The notes under the pieces were generated by a model. It searched no databases. It worked only from the letters and a program-made list of their open reading frames with translations, and was not told the DNA's origin. 64,000 nt of DNA from Streptomyces sp. CB02923 (lineage in GTDB: Bacteria; Actinomycetota; Actinomycetes; Streptomycetales; Streptomycetaceae): NCBI RefSeq assembly GCF_001905005.1, contig NZ_LWKZ01000023.1:434001-498000 (forward strand), read 5' to 3'. Of this stretch, positions 1 through 8,776 are shown piece after piece. Position 1 is the stretch's first letter; each line of letters starts with the position of its first letter. The translations under genes were made by a program, and so were the position numbers.

Positions 1-2162
1 TCCTCGCAGGCGTAGGAGAGCCGTCCGGCGTCCAGCTCGTCCGCGACCCACCGGCCCGGCTCCGCGCCCGCCCGGCGGACCCGTCGGCCCAGGTCCAGCG
101 GATTGGCGTCGAAGGTGGGGTACGACGGCATCCAGCCCCGGCGGGCCGAGCGGGCCACCAGATCGGCGGTGTGCTGCCGGGCGAACAGGCCCCGGCCGAC
201 CGGGGAGGCGAGCGCGTCGGCCGGGGCCCGGTCGTACCGCCACTGGCCGGTGTGCAGATACCAGTACGGCGTACTGGCCATCTGCCGTGACGGGCGGACC
301 CAGTCGGCGGCCGTGGACAGCTGCTGCCAGCCCGCGTACGGCCGCACCTTCTCCTGGCCCACGTAGTGGGCCCAGCCGCCGCCGTTGACGCCCTGACAAC
401 CGGTGAGCAGCAGCAGGGACAGAAAGGACCGGTAGATGGTGTCCGAGTGGAACCAGTGGTTGGTGCCCGCGCCCATCACGATCATGCAGCGGCCCCGGGT
501 CTGCTCCGCCGTACGCGCGAACTCCCGCGCTGCCCGCACCGCAGCGCGCGCGGACACCGATGTGAGGGTCTCCTGCCACGCCGGAGTGCACGGCACGTCC
601 GCGTCCTCGTAAGAGCCGGGCCATTGCCCGCCCAGACCGGCCCGCCCCACCCCGTACTGGGCCAGCAGCAGATCGAAGACTGTGGTCACCAGGCGCCCGC
701 CGACGCGCAGCGCCGGCACCTCCCGCTCCAGCGTGCCCTGCTCCCACTCCGGCGTGCTCTGCTCCCGCTCCGGCGTGCCCTGCTCCTGGTCGAAGCGCGG
801 CAGCACCACCCGCGCGGCGGTCGCGTCCGGCCGTCCGTACAGGCTCAGCTGCGGATCGACCTCCCCCAGATCCAGGTTCCAGCGCCCCTCGCCGCCCTCG
901 CGCCAGCGGTCGCCCAGCGTCCCGCCCGGTACGACCGGACCACCGGTGACCGCGTCGACGAGGACGGGCATCCACCGCCGGGCCTCCGCGTCGGCGTCCG
1001 TCGCCGCCCCCACGTCCTGTGCCGTGACGAACCGCCCCGGCACCCGGGCCGCCCCGCCCTCCGCACCCGCCCCGCCCGTTCCGTACTCCTCCAGCTCGAC
1101 GAGGAACGGCAGGTCCGTGAACCGCTTGACGTAGTCCGTGAAGTACGGCACCTGCCGGTCCACGAAACACTCGCGCAGGATCACATGGCCCATGGCCATC
1201 GCCAGGGCTCCGTCGGTGCCCGGGTGGGGGTGCAGCCATTCGTCGGCGAATTTCGTCGCGTCCGCGTAGTCGGGGGAGACCACGACGACTTTCTGGCCGC
1301 GGTAGCGGGCCTCGGCCATCCAGTGCGCGTCGGGGGTGCGGGTGACCGGCACGTTGGAGCCCCACAGCATCAGGTACGCCGCGTCCCACCAGTCACCCGA
1401 CTCCGGTACGTCGGTCTGGTCGCCGAAGACCTGCGGCGAGGCGATCGGCAGGTCCGCGTACCAGTCGTAGAACGAGAGCATCGGCGCGCCGAGCAGCGCC
1501 ATGAACCGGGCGCCGACCGCGTGCGAGGCCATCGACATCGCCGGAATCGGCGAAAAGCCCGCCACCCGGTCGGGACCATGAGTCCGGATGGTGTGTACGT
1601 GGGCGGCGGCCGCGATCTCCAGCGCCTCGTCCCAGCCGATGCGCACCAGTCCGCCCTTGCCGCGGGCCCGCTGGTAGCGGCGCCGTTTGTCCGGGTCGCC
1701 GGTGACCTCCGCCCAGGCCGCCACCGGGTCCCCGAGCCGCTCCCGCTCCTCCCGGTACATCTCCACCAGTACGCCGCGCGCATATGGATGGCGCACCCGG
1801 GTGGGCGAGTACGTGTACCAGGAAAAGGAGGCTCCGCGCGGACAGCCCCGGGGCTCGTACTCCGGGCGGTCCGGGCCCGTCGTCGGATAATCCGTCGCCT
1901 GCGTCTCCCAGGTGATGAGCCCGTCCTTGACGAATACCTGCCACGAACACGATCCCGTGCAATTCACCCCGTGGGTGGAACGCACCACCTTGTCGTGCGC
2001 CCACCGCTCCCGGTAAGGCGCGTCATTCACGCTCTGATCCGTACGGAAAACCGCGCGCCCGTCCGCCGAAACCGGTGCCCGGCTCAGCAGCCGCCCGGCC
2101 GCCATCAGCCGTTCGGCCGCGTCCGCCGCGGCACGTTCTGCCTTCGCCCTGCCACGCCACAT
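1..2162 (-). CDS. narG: Respiratory nitrate reductase alpha subunit NarG, N-terminal part (runs off left edge)
   Basis: About 720 residues of the molybdopterin-binding catalytic subunit of membrane-bound nitrate reductase, which reduces nitrate to nitrite with quinol electrons. Reading back from the ATG at 2162, residues 61-74 are RSTHGVNCTGSCSW, holding His64, Cys68 and Cys72 of the FS0 [4Fe-4S] site. WETQATDYPTTGPD and a long molybdopterin-oxidoreductase body follow. The start is supported by GGGAGGAG about eight bases upstream. The frame stays open to base 1, so the C-terminal 500 or so residues and any narHJI genes lie to the left. The family is usually about 1,230 residues. Identity is seen directly from the N-terminal motif; respiratory function is family knowledge. 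Confidence 0.93.
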   Translation of the reverse strand, partial: MWRGRAKAERAAADAAERLMAAGRLLSRAPVSADGRAVFRTDQSVNDAPYRERWAHDKVVRSTHGVNCTGSCSWQVFVKDGLITWETQATDYPTTGPDRPEYEPRGCPRGASFSWYTYSPTRVRHPYARGVLVEMYREERERLGDPVAAWAEVTGDPDKRRRYQRARGKGGLVRIGWDEALEIAAAAHVHTIRTHGPDRVAGFSPIPAMSMASHAVGARFMALLGAPMLSFYDWYADLPIASPQVFGDQTDVPESGDWWDAAYLMLWGSNVPVTRTPDAHWMAEARYRGQKVVVVSPDYADATKFADEWLHPHPGTDGALAMAMGHVILRECFVDRQVPYFTDYVKRFTDLPFLVELEEYGTGGAGAEGGAARVPGRFVTAQDVGAATDADAEARRWMPVLVDAVTGGPVVPGGTLGDRWREGGEGRWNLDLGEVDPQLSLYGRPDATAARVVLPRFDQEQGTPEREQSTPEWEQGTLEREVPALRVGGRLVTTVFDLLLAQYGVGRAGLGGQWPGSYEDADVPCTPAWQETLTSVSARAAVRAAREFARTAEQTRGRCMIVMGAGTNHWFHSDTIYRSFLSLLLLTGCQGVNGGGWAHYVGQEKVRPYAGWQQLSTAADWVRPSRQMASTPYWYLHTGQWRYDRAPADALASPVGRGLFARQHTADLVARSARRGWMPSYPTFDANPLDLGRRVRRAGAEPGRWVADELDAGRLSYACE

Positions 2163-2551
2163 ACGAGGGCTCCTCCCGGGGCCACGTGGCGGACTCGCTC
2201 GGCACGCCACTCCACGAAACGACCCCAGATTCCTCCCGCGGTGAGCGGTTACCGGGTCACGTTTTCGCCAGTTGGCCAGCTTTGGGAGTTATTTTCCCCG
2301 TGCTTTGCCGTGGTTGCCCGGGAGATGCCTGAATGACACGTTCTCGTGTTCGAAAAGGGGGCGAAAGGCGTAACGGGGCCGGGAGGCTCCCAGCCGAGCG
2401 GGAAATCACCGCGTGCCGTTCACATCAAGAGTGGCCCATACGGAGCCGCCTTTCCCTTCTTTTGCGCCCGTCGACTGCCGGACGGGCTCCGGGCGGGAGT
2501 CTTCCGCCCGAAGCCGTCCGAAGCCGTCCGAAGCCGTCCGGCATCCGTTCG
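2163..2551. other. Intergenic region upstream of narG with a 10-bp triple repeat
   Basis: No convincing gene lies here. It should hold the narG promoter. Just downstream of the aminotransferase stop, 2511-2540 is three exact copies of AAGCCGTCCG. No clear FNR-like or other operator palindrome was seen. Confidence 0.5.
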
Positions 2552-3652
2552 TCAGCCCTTCGACGCCACCGCCGCCAGCCGCTCGACGCCGGCGGCGAAC
2601 TCGTCCGGCTCGAAGGACTGGAACGGCAGCCGCAGGAAGACCCTGCCCTCCGGCGGCGCCGCATCGCCCGGATAGAAGCCCGAACCCCGGGTCAGCTTCA
2701 GGCTCCCGGCCGCCGCGGCCTTGAGGAAGGCGTTCTCGTCCGTGGCGACGGGCAGATGCACGCCCACGTAGTAGCCGCCGTGCGGGACGGCGATGAGCGC
2801 GTCCTCGCCCAGCAGTTCGCGTACGGCCTTGACCGCGCCGTCGTGCCGGGGGCCGAGCAGCTCGCGGGTCCGCGCCACGTTCTCCTGGGCCAGGCCCGCT
2901 TCCAGGGCTTTCGCCGCGACCGCCTGGAGCAGCGGGGCGGGCGAGAGATAGGTGCCCTCGGCGAGCGCGGCCAGCGCGCCGAGCGTGGCGGGCTCGCCGA
3001 TGACGTAGCCCACGCGCAGCCCGGGGCTGAGGATCTTGCTCAGCGAACCCATCGTGAGCACCCGCCCGGCAGGCGCGAGCTCGGAGAAACCGGCGGGTGC
3101 CTGCCCGCCGTACCGCAGCTCCCGGTAGGGGATGTCTTCCAGGATGAGGAAGTCGTGGGTCTCGGCGAGCCGCACGAGGCGGCGGCGCTTGTCCTCGCTC
3201 ATGGTGACGCCGCTCGGATTCTGGAAGTCCGGGATGACGTAGACGAGCGCGGGAACGCGGGTCGCCAGCCGGGCTTCGAGGGCGTCCAGGTCGAGGCCGT
3301 CGTGCCGGAGGGTGATGCCGGAGACCCGCCCGCCGTGCCGCTCGAAGATCTGCACCGCGCGGTCGTAGGTGGGGGCCTCCACGTACACGTCCTTGCGGTC
3401 GCCCGCCAGGAGGTGCGCGGCGATCAGGTCCAGCGCCTGGAGGGAGCCGTTGGTGACGAATATCCGGTCGGCGCCGACGGAGTGGAAGGCCGCGAGCTGC
3501 TCCCGCAGCGCCGCGTCCCCCGTGTGGTTGCCGATCGGCGCGTACTGGAACACCCGGTCCTCGCTGTCCCGCAGGACGGCGGAGGTGTGCTCCGCGAGCT
3601 GCCGCGAGGGAATCGCTTCCTGCGGGGGGATGCCGCGCGAGAAGTGGAACAT
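2552..3652 (-). CDS. PLP-dependent class I/II aminotransferase
   Basis: Fold-type I aminotransferase of about 366 residues, of the AroH/LysN-like kind. It transfers an amino group between an amino acid and a 2-oxo acid in the cytosol. Visible signatures include FVTNGSLQALDL (cofactor phosphate loop), VYVIPDFQNPSGVTMS (the N-P-S-G around the PLP-ring Asn) and GSLSKILSPGLRVGYV with the Schiff-base Lys. I prefer the ATG at 3652 because GGAGATCC precedes it by a few bases. An upstream ATG at 3682 overlaps the previous stop as ATGA and cannot be excluded. It lies directly behind the 2-hydroxyacid oxidase, so the pair could convert a 2-hydroxy acid to a 2-oxo acid and then to an amino acid. Substrate is unknown. 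Confidence 0.87.
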   Translation of the reverse strand: MFHFSRGIPPQEAIPSRQLAEHTSAVLRDSEDRVFQYAPIGNHTGDAALREQLAAFHSVGADRIFVTNGSLQALDLIAAHLLAGDRKDVYVEAPTYDRAVQIFERHGGRVSGITLRHDGLDLDALEARLATRVPALVYVIPDFQNPSGVTMSEDKRRRLVRLAETHDFLILEDIPYRELRYGGQAPAGFSELAPAGRVLTMGSLSKILSPGLRVGYVIGEPATLGALAALAEGTYLSPAPLLQAVAAKALEAGLAQENVARTRELLGPRHDGAVKAVRELLGEDALIAVPHGGYYVGVHLPVATDENAFLKAAAAGSLKLTRGSGFYPGDAAPPEGRVFLRLPFQSFEPDEFAAGVERLAAVASKG

Positions 3653-3678
3653 GGTGGATCTCCGTTCTCGGAAAGTCG

Positions 3679-4815
3679 TCATACGGGTACGGCTGCCGAT
3701 GCGGGGGCCGTGGCGGCCGCCCCGGTTCCTGCCGCGGTGCCGGCCCTGGCCACGAAGTGCGGCCCCAGCTCATTGACGTCGGCCGCGCCCAGCTGCCGGA
3801 GGGTGTCCTCGATCTCCCGGCGCAGGAGCCGCAGCACCGCCTCGACCCCCTCGCGCCCGGCGACCGACAGGCCCCACAGGTAGGGACGCCCCAGGCAGAC
3901 CGCGTCGGCGCCGAGGGCCAGGGCCTTCACGACGTGGACGCCCGAGCGGACACCGCCGTCGACCAGTACGGCGCACCGGCCGTCGACCTCGGCCGCGACC
4001 TCGCTCAGGGCGACCACACTGGGCACCGCCCCGTCCAGCTGCCGTCCGCCGTGGTTGGAGACGACGACGCCGTCCGCGCCGCTGTCCAGGCACCGCCGTG
4101 CGTCGTCGGCCCGCAGCACGCCCTTCACCAGGAGGGGAAGCCGGGTCCTGGCACGGATCCACAGCAGGTCTTCCCAGCTCAGGGGCAGCCGGTCGATGCG
4201 GGCGCCGGCCGGTACCGCGCCCTCCAGGATGCCGAGCGCGCGCAGCGTCCCGAAGTCCACGTGTCCGGGAGTGGAGAACCCGGCGCGTTGGGCGTGCACC
4301 CGCAGCGCGGCGTGGCTGGCGTCCACGGTGACGACCAGGGCCGAGGCGCCGGCGGTCTCGGCCATGTCGATCGTCGCGGCGATGTCGTCGCGCGACCGGT
4401 AGGCGTACAGCTGGAACCAGGCGGCGCCGCCGGACGACTTGGCGATGTCCGGGAAGGGGACGTGGCTGTCCGTGCTGACGACGGGGACGACTCCGGCCGC
4501 TTCGGCGGCGCGGGAGGTGGCGATCTCCGCGTCCTCGTGCAGCAGCCGCTGCGGGCTCGTCGGCGCGAGCAGGACGGGCATCGCCATGCGGTGCCCGAGG
4601 ACGGTCACTTCCGTGCGGGGCTCGGTCGCCGTGCTGGCGAGGACCCGCGGTCTGAGCCAGATGTCGTCGAACGCCGCGATGTTGGCACGTACCGTGCGAT
4701 CGGTCCCGGCGCCGCCGGCGACGTACGCCCGGCAGCCCTGGTCGAGCACCGCGTCACTGGCGGCCTCGAAGTCCGGCAGGGTCAGTAGTTCATCGAGATT
4801 CCGTACGGGGTCCAT
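3679..4815 (-). CDS. FMN-dependent alpha-hydroxy-acid oxidase (Hmo/glycolate-oxidase family)
   Basis: Cytosolic TIM-barrel flavoenzyme of about 378 residues that oxidises an L-2-hydroxy acid to the 2-oxo acid. The family pattern is clear: RPRVL near residue 55, MPVLLAPTSPQRLLHEDAE, the FMN-binding VKGVLRADDA lysine, and the active-site block SNHGGRQLDGAVPSVVAL containing the catalytic His and Arg, followed by DGGVRSG and LGRPYLWGL. The start at 4815 has CGGAGGCC seven bases upstream. Its stop overlaps or nearly touches the aminotransferase start, implying a shared transcript. Length and sequence resemble hydroxymandelate oxidases, but no hydroxymandelate synthase or type III PKS is nearby, so a hydroxyphenylglycine role is not established. 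Confidence 0.88.
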   Translation of the reverse strand: MDPVRNLDELLTLPDFEAASDAVLDQGCRAYVAGGAGTDRTVRANIAAFDDIWLRPRVLASTATEPRTEVTVLGHRMAMPVLLAPTSPQRLLHEDAEIATSRAAEAAGVVPVVSTDSHVPFPDIAKSSGGAAWFQLYAYRSRDDIAATIDMAETAGASALVVTVDASHAALRVHAQRAGFSTPGHVDFGTLRALGILEGAVPAGARIDRLPLSWEDLLWIRARTRLPLLVKGVLRADDARRCLDSGADGVVVSNHGGRQLDGAVPSVVALSEVAAEVDGRCAVLVDGGVRSGVHVVKALALGADAVCLGRPYLWGLSVAGREGVEAVLRLLRREIEDTLRQLGAADVNELGPHFVARAGTAAGTGAAATAPASAAVPV

Positions 4816-4984
4816 GGTGGCCTCCGGTCTCTCGTAGCGTGGGTGTCGGATGTGTTCTCGCGTGGTTCCTGTCAAGTGCTGGGCGTGCTGGACGTGCTGG
4901 ACGTACAGGGATGCAGGACGTGCTGGGGGGCTGGTGGTTGCTGTGTTGCCGTGCGAAGGGCCGGCACCGGGACCGGCCGCCGCG

Positions 4985-5752
4985 TCAGGCGAACTGGTCG
5001 AACGCCATCTTCGTCACCATGCCGGTCACCACGAGCACCAGCACGGTACGGACGAAGCCGGACCCCTTCTTCATGGCCATCCGTGAACCGATCATCGCGC
5101 CGGTCACATTGCCCACGGCCATACCGAGCCCCAGCGCCCACAGCACGTTCCCCTGGAACGCGAAGACCAGCAGGGCACCGAGGTTGGACGAGGCGTTGAT
5201 GACCTTCGACATCGCCGCGCTCTCCAGGAACTGCGTCGCCAGGAGCGTGGTGAAGGAGATGATGAGGAAGGTGCCCACGCCGGGCCCGAACAGCCCGTCG
5301 TAGAAACCGACCACACAGCCGCCGAGGAGTACGGCGACGACGCGCCGCCGCCGCGTCACCTCACGGGCCGGCGGCTGGGTGCCGAAGTTCGGCCGCAGCG
5401 CCACGAACAGGGCGACCGAGATCAGCAGGATCATGATGACCGGGCGGAAGTACGCCGTGGGGAAGGTGGCCGCGGACAGGGCGCCGAGCGAGCCGGCCGG
5501 TACCGCGCAGGCGGCGGCCGGTACGAGGATCTTCCGGTCCAGGGTCGTGCGCCGCGCGTACATGACGGCGGCGGTCGCCGTGCCCGTGATCGCCGCGACC
5601 TTGTTGGTGCCCAGTGCGGTCGCCGGCGGCAGGTGCGGAAAGCTGAGCAGCAGGACGGGGATGAGCAGCACCGCGCCCCCGCCGACCACCGCGTCCACCC
5701 ACCCGGCGGCCACCGCGGCGGTGAGCAGCCCTATGACGTCTATGAAATCCAC
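4985..5752 (-). CDS. TauE/SafE-family membrane exporter
   Basis: Integral membrane protein of 255 residues with the two-repeat TauE/SafE layout. An N-terminal AGWVDAVVGGGAVLLIPVLL motif begins repeat 1, and a second DGLFGPGVGTFLIISF begins repeat 2, with about eight hydrophobic segments in all. Family members export sulfite, sulfoacetate or other small organic anions. The GTG at 5752 is preceded by GGAATACC. It sits between the 2OG oxygenase and the hydroxyacid oxidase on the same strand, with gaps of 131 and 169 bases, so it may export the product or an anionic by-product of that set. A second, unrelated member is at 60575. Confidence 0.87.
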   Translation of the reverse strand: MDFIDVIGLLTAAVAAGWVDAVVGGGAVLLIPVLLLSFPHLPPATALGTNKVAAITGTATAAVMYARRTTLDRKILVPAAACAVPAGSLGALSAATFPTAYFRPVIMILLISVALFVALRPNFGTQPPAREVTRRRRVVAVLLGGCVVGFYDGLFGPGVGTFLIISFTTLLATQFLESAAMSKVINASSNLGALLVFAFQGNVLWALGLGMAVGNVTGAMIGSRMAMKKGSGFVRTVLVLVVTGMVTKMAFDQFA

Positions 5753-5883
5753 GGTATTCCGGTCCTCTGTGCAAGGGGCGCGCAGTTCCTGGCGACTGCG
5801 CGGGCAGGGTGAATCCAGGGGTGGCCGACCGCGCGAGGGCGGTCACGCCCGGCGGGGTCCGCGATCACGCGGGAAGGCGCGTC

Positions 5884-6873
5884 TCAGAGCACGCCCTGGA
5901 TGTCCTCCATCGTCGGGATGACGCGCTGACGGGGCATCATGTGCTGCGTCCAGCCGAGGATGGAGCGTACGGAGTAGAACCGGCGCAGCCAGCGGTCCCG
6001 GCCGTCGTACCGCGGGACGAACGCGCTGCGGCCGTGCGCCGCCACGTGGTTGTCGACCACGATGAGGTCCCCGGGCTCCAGTACGACGTTGTGGCAGACC
6101 GCTTCCAGGGCGTCGGCCAGTGCCTTCAGTGCCGCGGTCGCCTCGGCGCCGGAGGCGTGCGTGGTGTGGGAGTTGAAGCGCATGAACGGCCGGTCGTACG
6201 GGCCGAAGACGGCGGGGTGCGGGCCGGAGCGCGGCACCGGGCCGGTCCTGCCCCGGGTGAAGGACGCCGGGTAGGAGCTGTGGAACTGCGGGGTGCGCAG
6301 GACCGCCACCTGCTCGTCGGTCAGGTGCCGGACGGCTTCGCGTATCGAGGCGACGCGGGTGGCCGCGACGCCCTCGTGGTCCTGGCGCAGGCACAGCAGG
6401 CCCAGGTAGTCGGGGCGCAGCGGGTGGTGGACGTTCTCGGTGTGGAAGTCGAAGGCCACCGACCCGCTGTTCTCGATGCGCCGCTCCTCCCCGGGCACGG
6501 CGTGCACGTCGTGGATGAGCGCTCCGTCCTTCTCGTCCAGGTAGCCGATGAGTGAGCCGAGCAGGTCCGCCACGAGGGTGAGGGTGCCGTCGGTGGGGTG
6601 GCCCCGGAGAGCGCCGGAGTGGTGGACGGCCGGGGTGTCGGGAAGGTCGCCGACGGTGACTCCGCGCAGCAGGAAGAACCCCGATTCGGCACTGCCTTCG
6701 GCGAATTCGAGCAAGGCGGTGCGTACGGGTTTCGGCAGATCGAGAAGGAGACCGGAAAGCGCCAGGGCCGATGCCTCCGAGGCGTCGGCAGCGAGCCGGG
6801 AGAGCTGCCAGAGCTTGTGTGTTTCGGCCTCGGACAGGCGGTGGGTCTGCTTTTCGACGAGGGCGGGGGTCAC
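5884..6873 (-). CDS. Fe(II)/2-oxoglutarate amino-acid hydroxylase, VioC/OrfP/clavaminate-synthase-like
   Basis: Non-heme iron dioxygenase of 329 residues in the TauD/clavaminate synthase fold, close in layout to arginine 3-hydroxylases such as VioC and OrfP. The iron triad is visible: His and Glu in FDFHTENVHH (about residues 143-146) and the distal His in VVDNHVAAHGRSAF. RDRWLRRFYS carries the 2OG-binding Arg. The start is a GTG at 6873 with AAGGAGACACG immediately before it. It is the first gene of the minus-strand set reaching to 2552. Beta-hydroxylation of a free amino acid, perhaps arginine, is the family expectation; the actual substrate is unproven. Confidence 0.88.
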   Translation of the reverse strand: MTPALVEKQTHRLSEAETHKLWQLSRLAADASEASALALSGLLLDLPKPVRTALLEFAEGSAESGFFLLRGVTVGDLPDTPAVHHSGALRGHPTDGTLTLVADLLGSLIGYLDEKDGALIHDVHAVPGEERRIENSGSVAFDFHTENVHHPLRPDYLGLLCLRQDHEGVAATRVASIREAVRHLTDEQVAVLRTPQFHSSYPASFTRGRTGPVPRSGPHPAVFGPYDRPFMRFNSHTTHASGAEATAALKALADALEAVCHNVVLEPGDLIVVDNHVAAHGRSAFVPRYDGRDRWLRRFYSVRSILGWTQHMMPRQRVIPTMEDIQGVL

Positions 6874-7552
6874 CGTGTCTCCTTCTTCTGGATTGCTGCG
6901 TTCGCGTGGCGTCTTCAGGCCGTGAAAGGGCGCGAACCGGGGCGGCAGACTTCAGAAAGCGTGCGCACGTGCAAATGGTGAACGAGCGGTATGTCGCTCA
7001 CTATGAGCCGAAAGGAGAAAATGGGCCGGAATGTGGCCGTAACCGTAGAGACAGCGTTTCCGGACTGTCAACGAAAGGTTCCGGACACCGTGGAGCGTTC
7101 CCGAGTCGGCGTCGGCCGACTGCACTTGCCCGCACATGACATGGTTGGTTCTTTACGTCAGCTTTGCTCTCTGTAGAAGTTGTAGAGGGCATGTGTGGGT
7201 CCTGTGACGGGTGTCGGAGCTGCGAAGAGAGTGTCCTGCGGGGCGCAACACGACTCCGTCTCACCTACTGGACACCGTCACCGCGGCCGAGTTATGGCCC
7301 CTGGATCACGCCACCGCGAGCGCACCACTTTTGGTCATTCCGCGAACAACCAGCCATGCAGGATGACCAAAACAGTGCTCTGGCTGCCTCTGCGGCCGGA
7401 CGAGCCGGCCGAGTTCCGCGCCGTGGGCGGCGTGATGCTCGGCGGTGCGCCGCACTGCCGGCCCGGCCCGAGGCGGCCGGATGCGGCCGTGGCCGGCGCC
7501 ACCGCCATCACCCGCACCGTCGCCCCGCCGGCCGGACGCCGGAGAACCGATC

Positions 7553-7654
7553 GTGAACGACATCTTCCGCGTGACCACCCGGCACACCGACGGCGACCTC
7601 GCCCTGGCCGCCCTCGCCGTACACGGCCGCGGAGGCGAAGCGGCCTCCTCGTGA
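7553..7654 (+). CDS. Possible 33-residue peptide, unknown function
   Basis: A GTG codon at 7553 is preceded by GGAGAACCGATC, a good Shine-Dalgarno at normal spacing. The peptide begins VNDIFRVTTRHTDGDLALAA and ends in GGEAASS. Codon use is G/C-rich at third positions. I do not recognise it. It could be a real small protein, a remnant of a longer gene, or chance; the tandem repeat that follows overlaps its last codons. Confidence 0.25.
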   Translation: MNDIFRVTTRHTDGDLALAALAVHGRGGEAASS

Positions 7655-7740
7655 GGCGAAGCAGCGCCCTCGTGAGCCGGACGGCCTCCTTGCGAATCGG
7701 GCGCGCCGTTTCGTGAGCCGGACGCGCCGCTTCGCCGGGC
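7633..7740. repeat. Degenerate 21-bp tandem repeat
   Basis: About five imperfect copies of a unit resembling CGCCcTCGTGAGCCGGACG run head to tail between the small frame and the DUF5995 gene. The conserved cores read CTCGTGAGGCGAA, CTCGTGAGCCGGAC, CTTGCGAATCGGGC, TTCGTGAGCCGGAC and TTCGCCGGGCC. Confidence 0.5.
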
Positions 7741-7822
7741 CGTCGCCGTGACCTTCGTCGCGTCAGATCGTTCAGTGGACGGGAGAAGTGCAGCAGGTGC
7801 GGTGAAGCGGAGGTGGGGGACC

Positions 7823-8776
7823 ATGGCCCGAACGCGTGGCGCGTTCTGCAAGCTGTCCACCGCGGCAGTGGCAGGGACGGTACTTCTGGCCGGGGGACCG
7901 GCCCTCGCCGCCCCACCGCGAGACGATCCCCGACGCCTTTCCTGCGAGGGGCCGGTGGTCGGCTGCGTGCAGGAGGCGCGCCGCGCCCTGACCCGGGTGC
8001 GGGATGAGCTGCGCTGCGATCACCGTGCCCCTTTCCCCGTGATCTACGTCCGTCTTGAGCGCGCGCTGGAAGCGGCCGCCGCGAAACCGGATTCCTTCGA
8101 CGAACCTGCCTGGCTGGCCGGGGATCTCAACACCGGATTCGTCAACCTGTATCTGGACGCCTATCACGCGGACCGGGAGGGGAAAGCCGTTCCGCAGGCG
8201 TGGAAGACGGCCTTCGAGGCCGCGCGTACGGGCGACGCGAACGCGGGACAGGACGTCCTGCTCGGCGCCAACGCCCATATCCAGCGGGACATGCCCTACG
8301 TCCTGGCCTCCCTCGGACTCACCCGGCCCGGAGGCGCGTCACGCAAAGCCGACTACCACCGCATGCAGGCGGTTCTGGACCGCGCGTACGCACCCGCGGT
8401 CCAGGAGATCGCCGACCGATACGACCCGGTGCTGGCCCTCGCCGACGCGCGGTGGAACCCCATCGCCGGTCACACCGCCGGCCAGCTCTTCCACATGTGG
8501 CGGGAACAGGCGTGGGCGCATGCCCGGCAGCTCGCCGCGGCCACCACCCCGGCCGCCCGCGATCGTGCCGTACGGCGAATCGAGACGAATGCGGCCCGGT
8601 GGGCGCAACTGCTGAACACCGTCCACCTGCCCGGATACCGGGCGGTACGCGACGGGTATTGCCGGACGCACCACCGCAGCGCTACGGACGGCCCCGGCAT
8701 CTCCGCTGCGTCACCCGCCTTGCCGGAACAGCAGGTGCGTCACGTGGCCATCGGCCCCGGCTTTTCGGCGGCGTAA
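7823..8776 (+). CDS. Secreted DUF5995-family protein
   Basis: Protein of 317 residues. The ATG at 7823 is preceded by GGAGGTGGGGGACC. An N-terminal export signal is visible (RTR charge cluster, hydrophobic AVAGTVLLAGGPALA, then AAP). The mature part matches DUF5995 proteins: FVNLYLDAYHADREG, VPQAWKTAFEAA and GANAHIQRDMPYVLASLGL with the conserved NAHIxRD. Family function is unknown. Its last 95 bases overlap the convergent MFS gene, so one of the two C-termini is probably a non-essential extension. An upstream in-frame ATG at 7748 would put charged residues ahead of the signal peptide and has no ribosome site. Confidence 0.72.
   Translation: MARTRGAFCKLSTAAVAGTVLLAGGPALAAPPRDDPRRLSCEGPVVGCVQEARRALTRVRDELRCDHRAPFPVIYVRLERALEAAAAKPDSFDEPAWLAGDLNTGFVNLYLDAYHADREGKAVPQAWKTAFEAARTGDANAGQDVLLGANAHIQRDMPYVLASLGLTRPGGASRKADYHRMQAVLDRAYAPAVQEIADRYDPVLALADARWNPIAGHTAGQLFHMWREQAWAHARQLAAATTPAARDRAVRRIETNAARWAQLLNTVHLPGYRAVRDGYCRTHHRSATDGPGISAASPALPEQQVRHVAIGPGFSAA

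Larger units (their letters stand above)
6874..7822. other. Gene-poor divergent intergenic region
   Basis: This stretch of 949 bases separates the 2OG oxygenase from the DUF5995 gene. Reading frames here have poor codon bias and none resembles a known protein. Two items stand out: a GTG-started 33-residue frame at 7553 and a degenerate 21-bp tandem repeat near 7640-7740. A frame from the ATG at 7191 opens MCGSCDGCRSCEE, with a CxxCxxCxxC run, but then becomes low-complexity and is probably chance. Confidence 0.5.

Noticed and set aside
366..2336. Long plus-strand open frames over the first 2.3 kb and similar large frames opposite most genes
   Set aside because: They are antisense shadows created by high G+C. 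The minus strand encodes an unmistakable NarG with its iron-sulfur motif.
3679..4815. Assignment as hydroxymandelate oxidase of a hydroxyphenylglycine cluster
   Set aside because: No hydroxymandelate synthase or dihydroxyphenylglycine PKS genes are present nearby, so only the family-level call is kept.
7191..7556. Cys-rich 121-codon frame as a possible iron-sulfur protein
   Set aside because: Only the first 15 residues are Cys-rich; the rest is low-complexity with poor codon bias.
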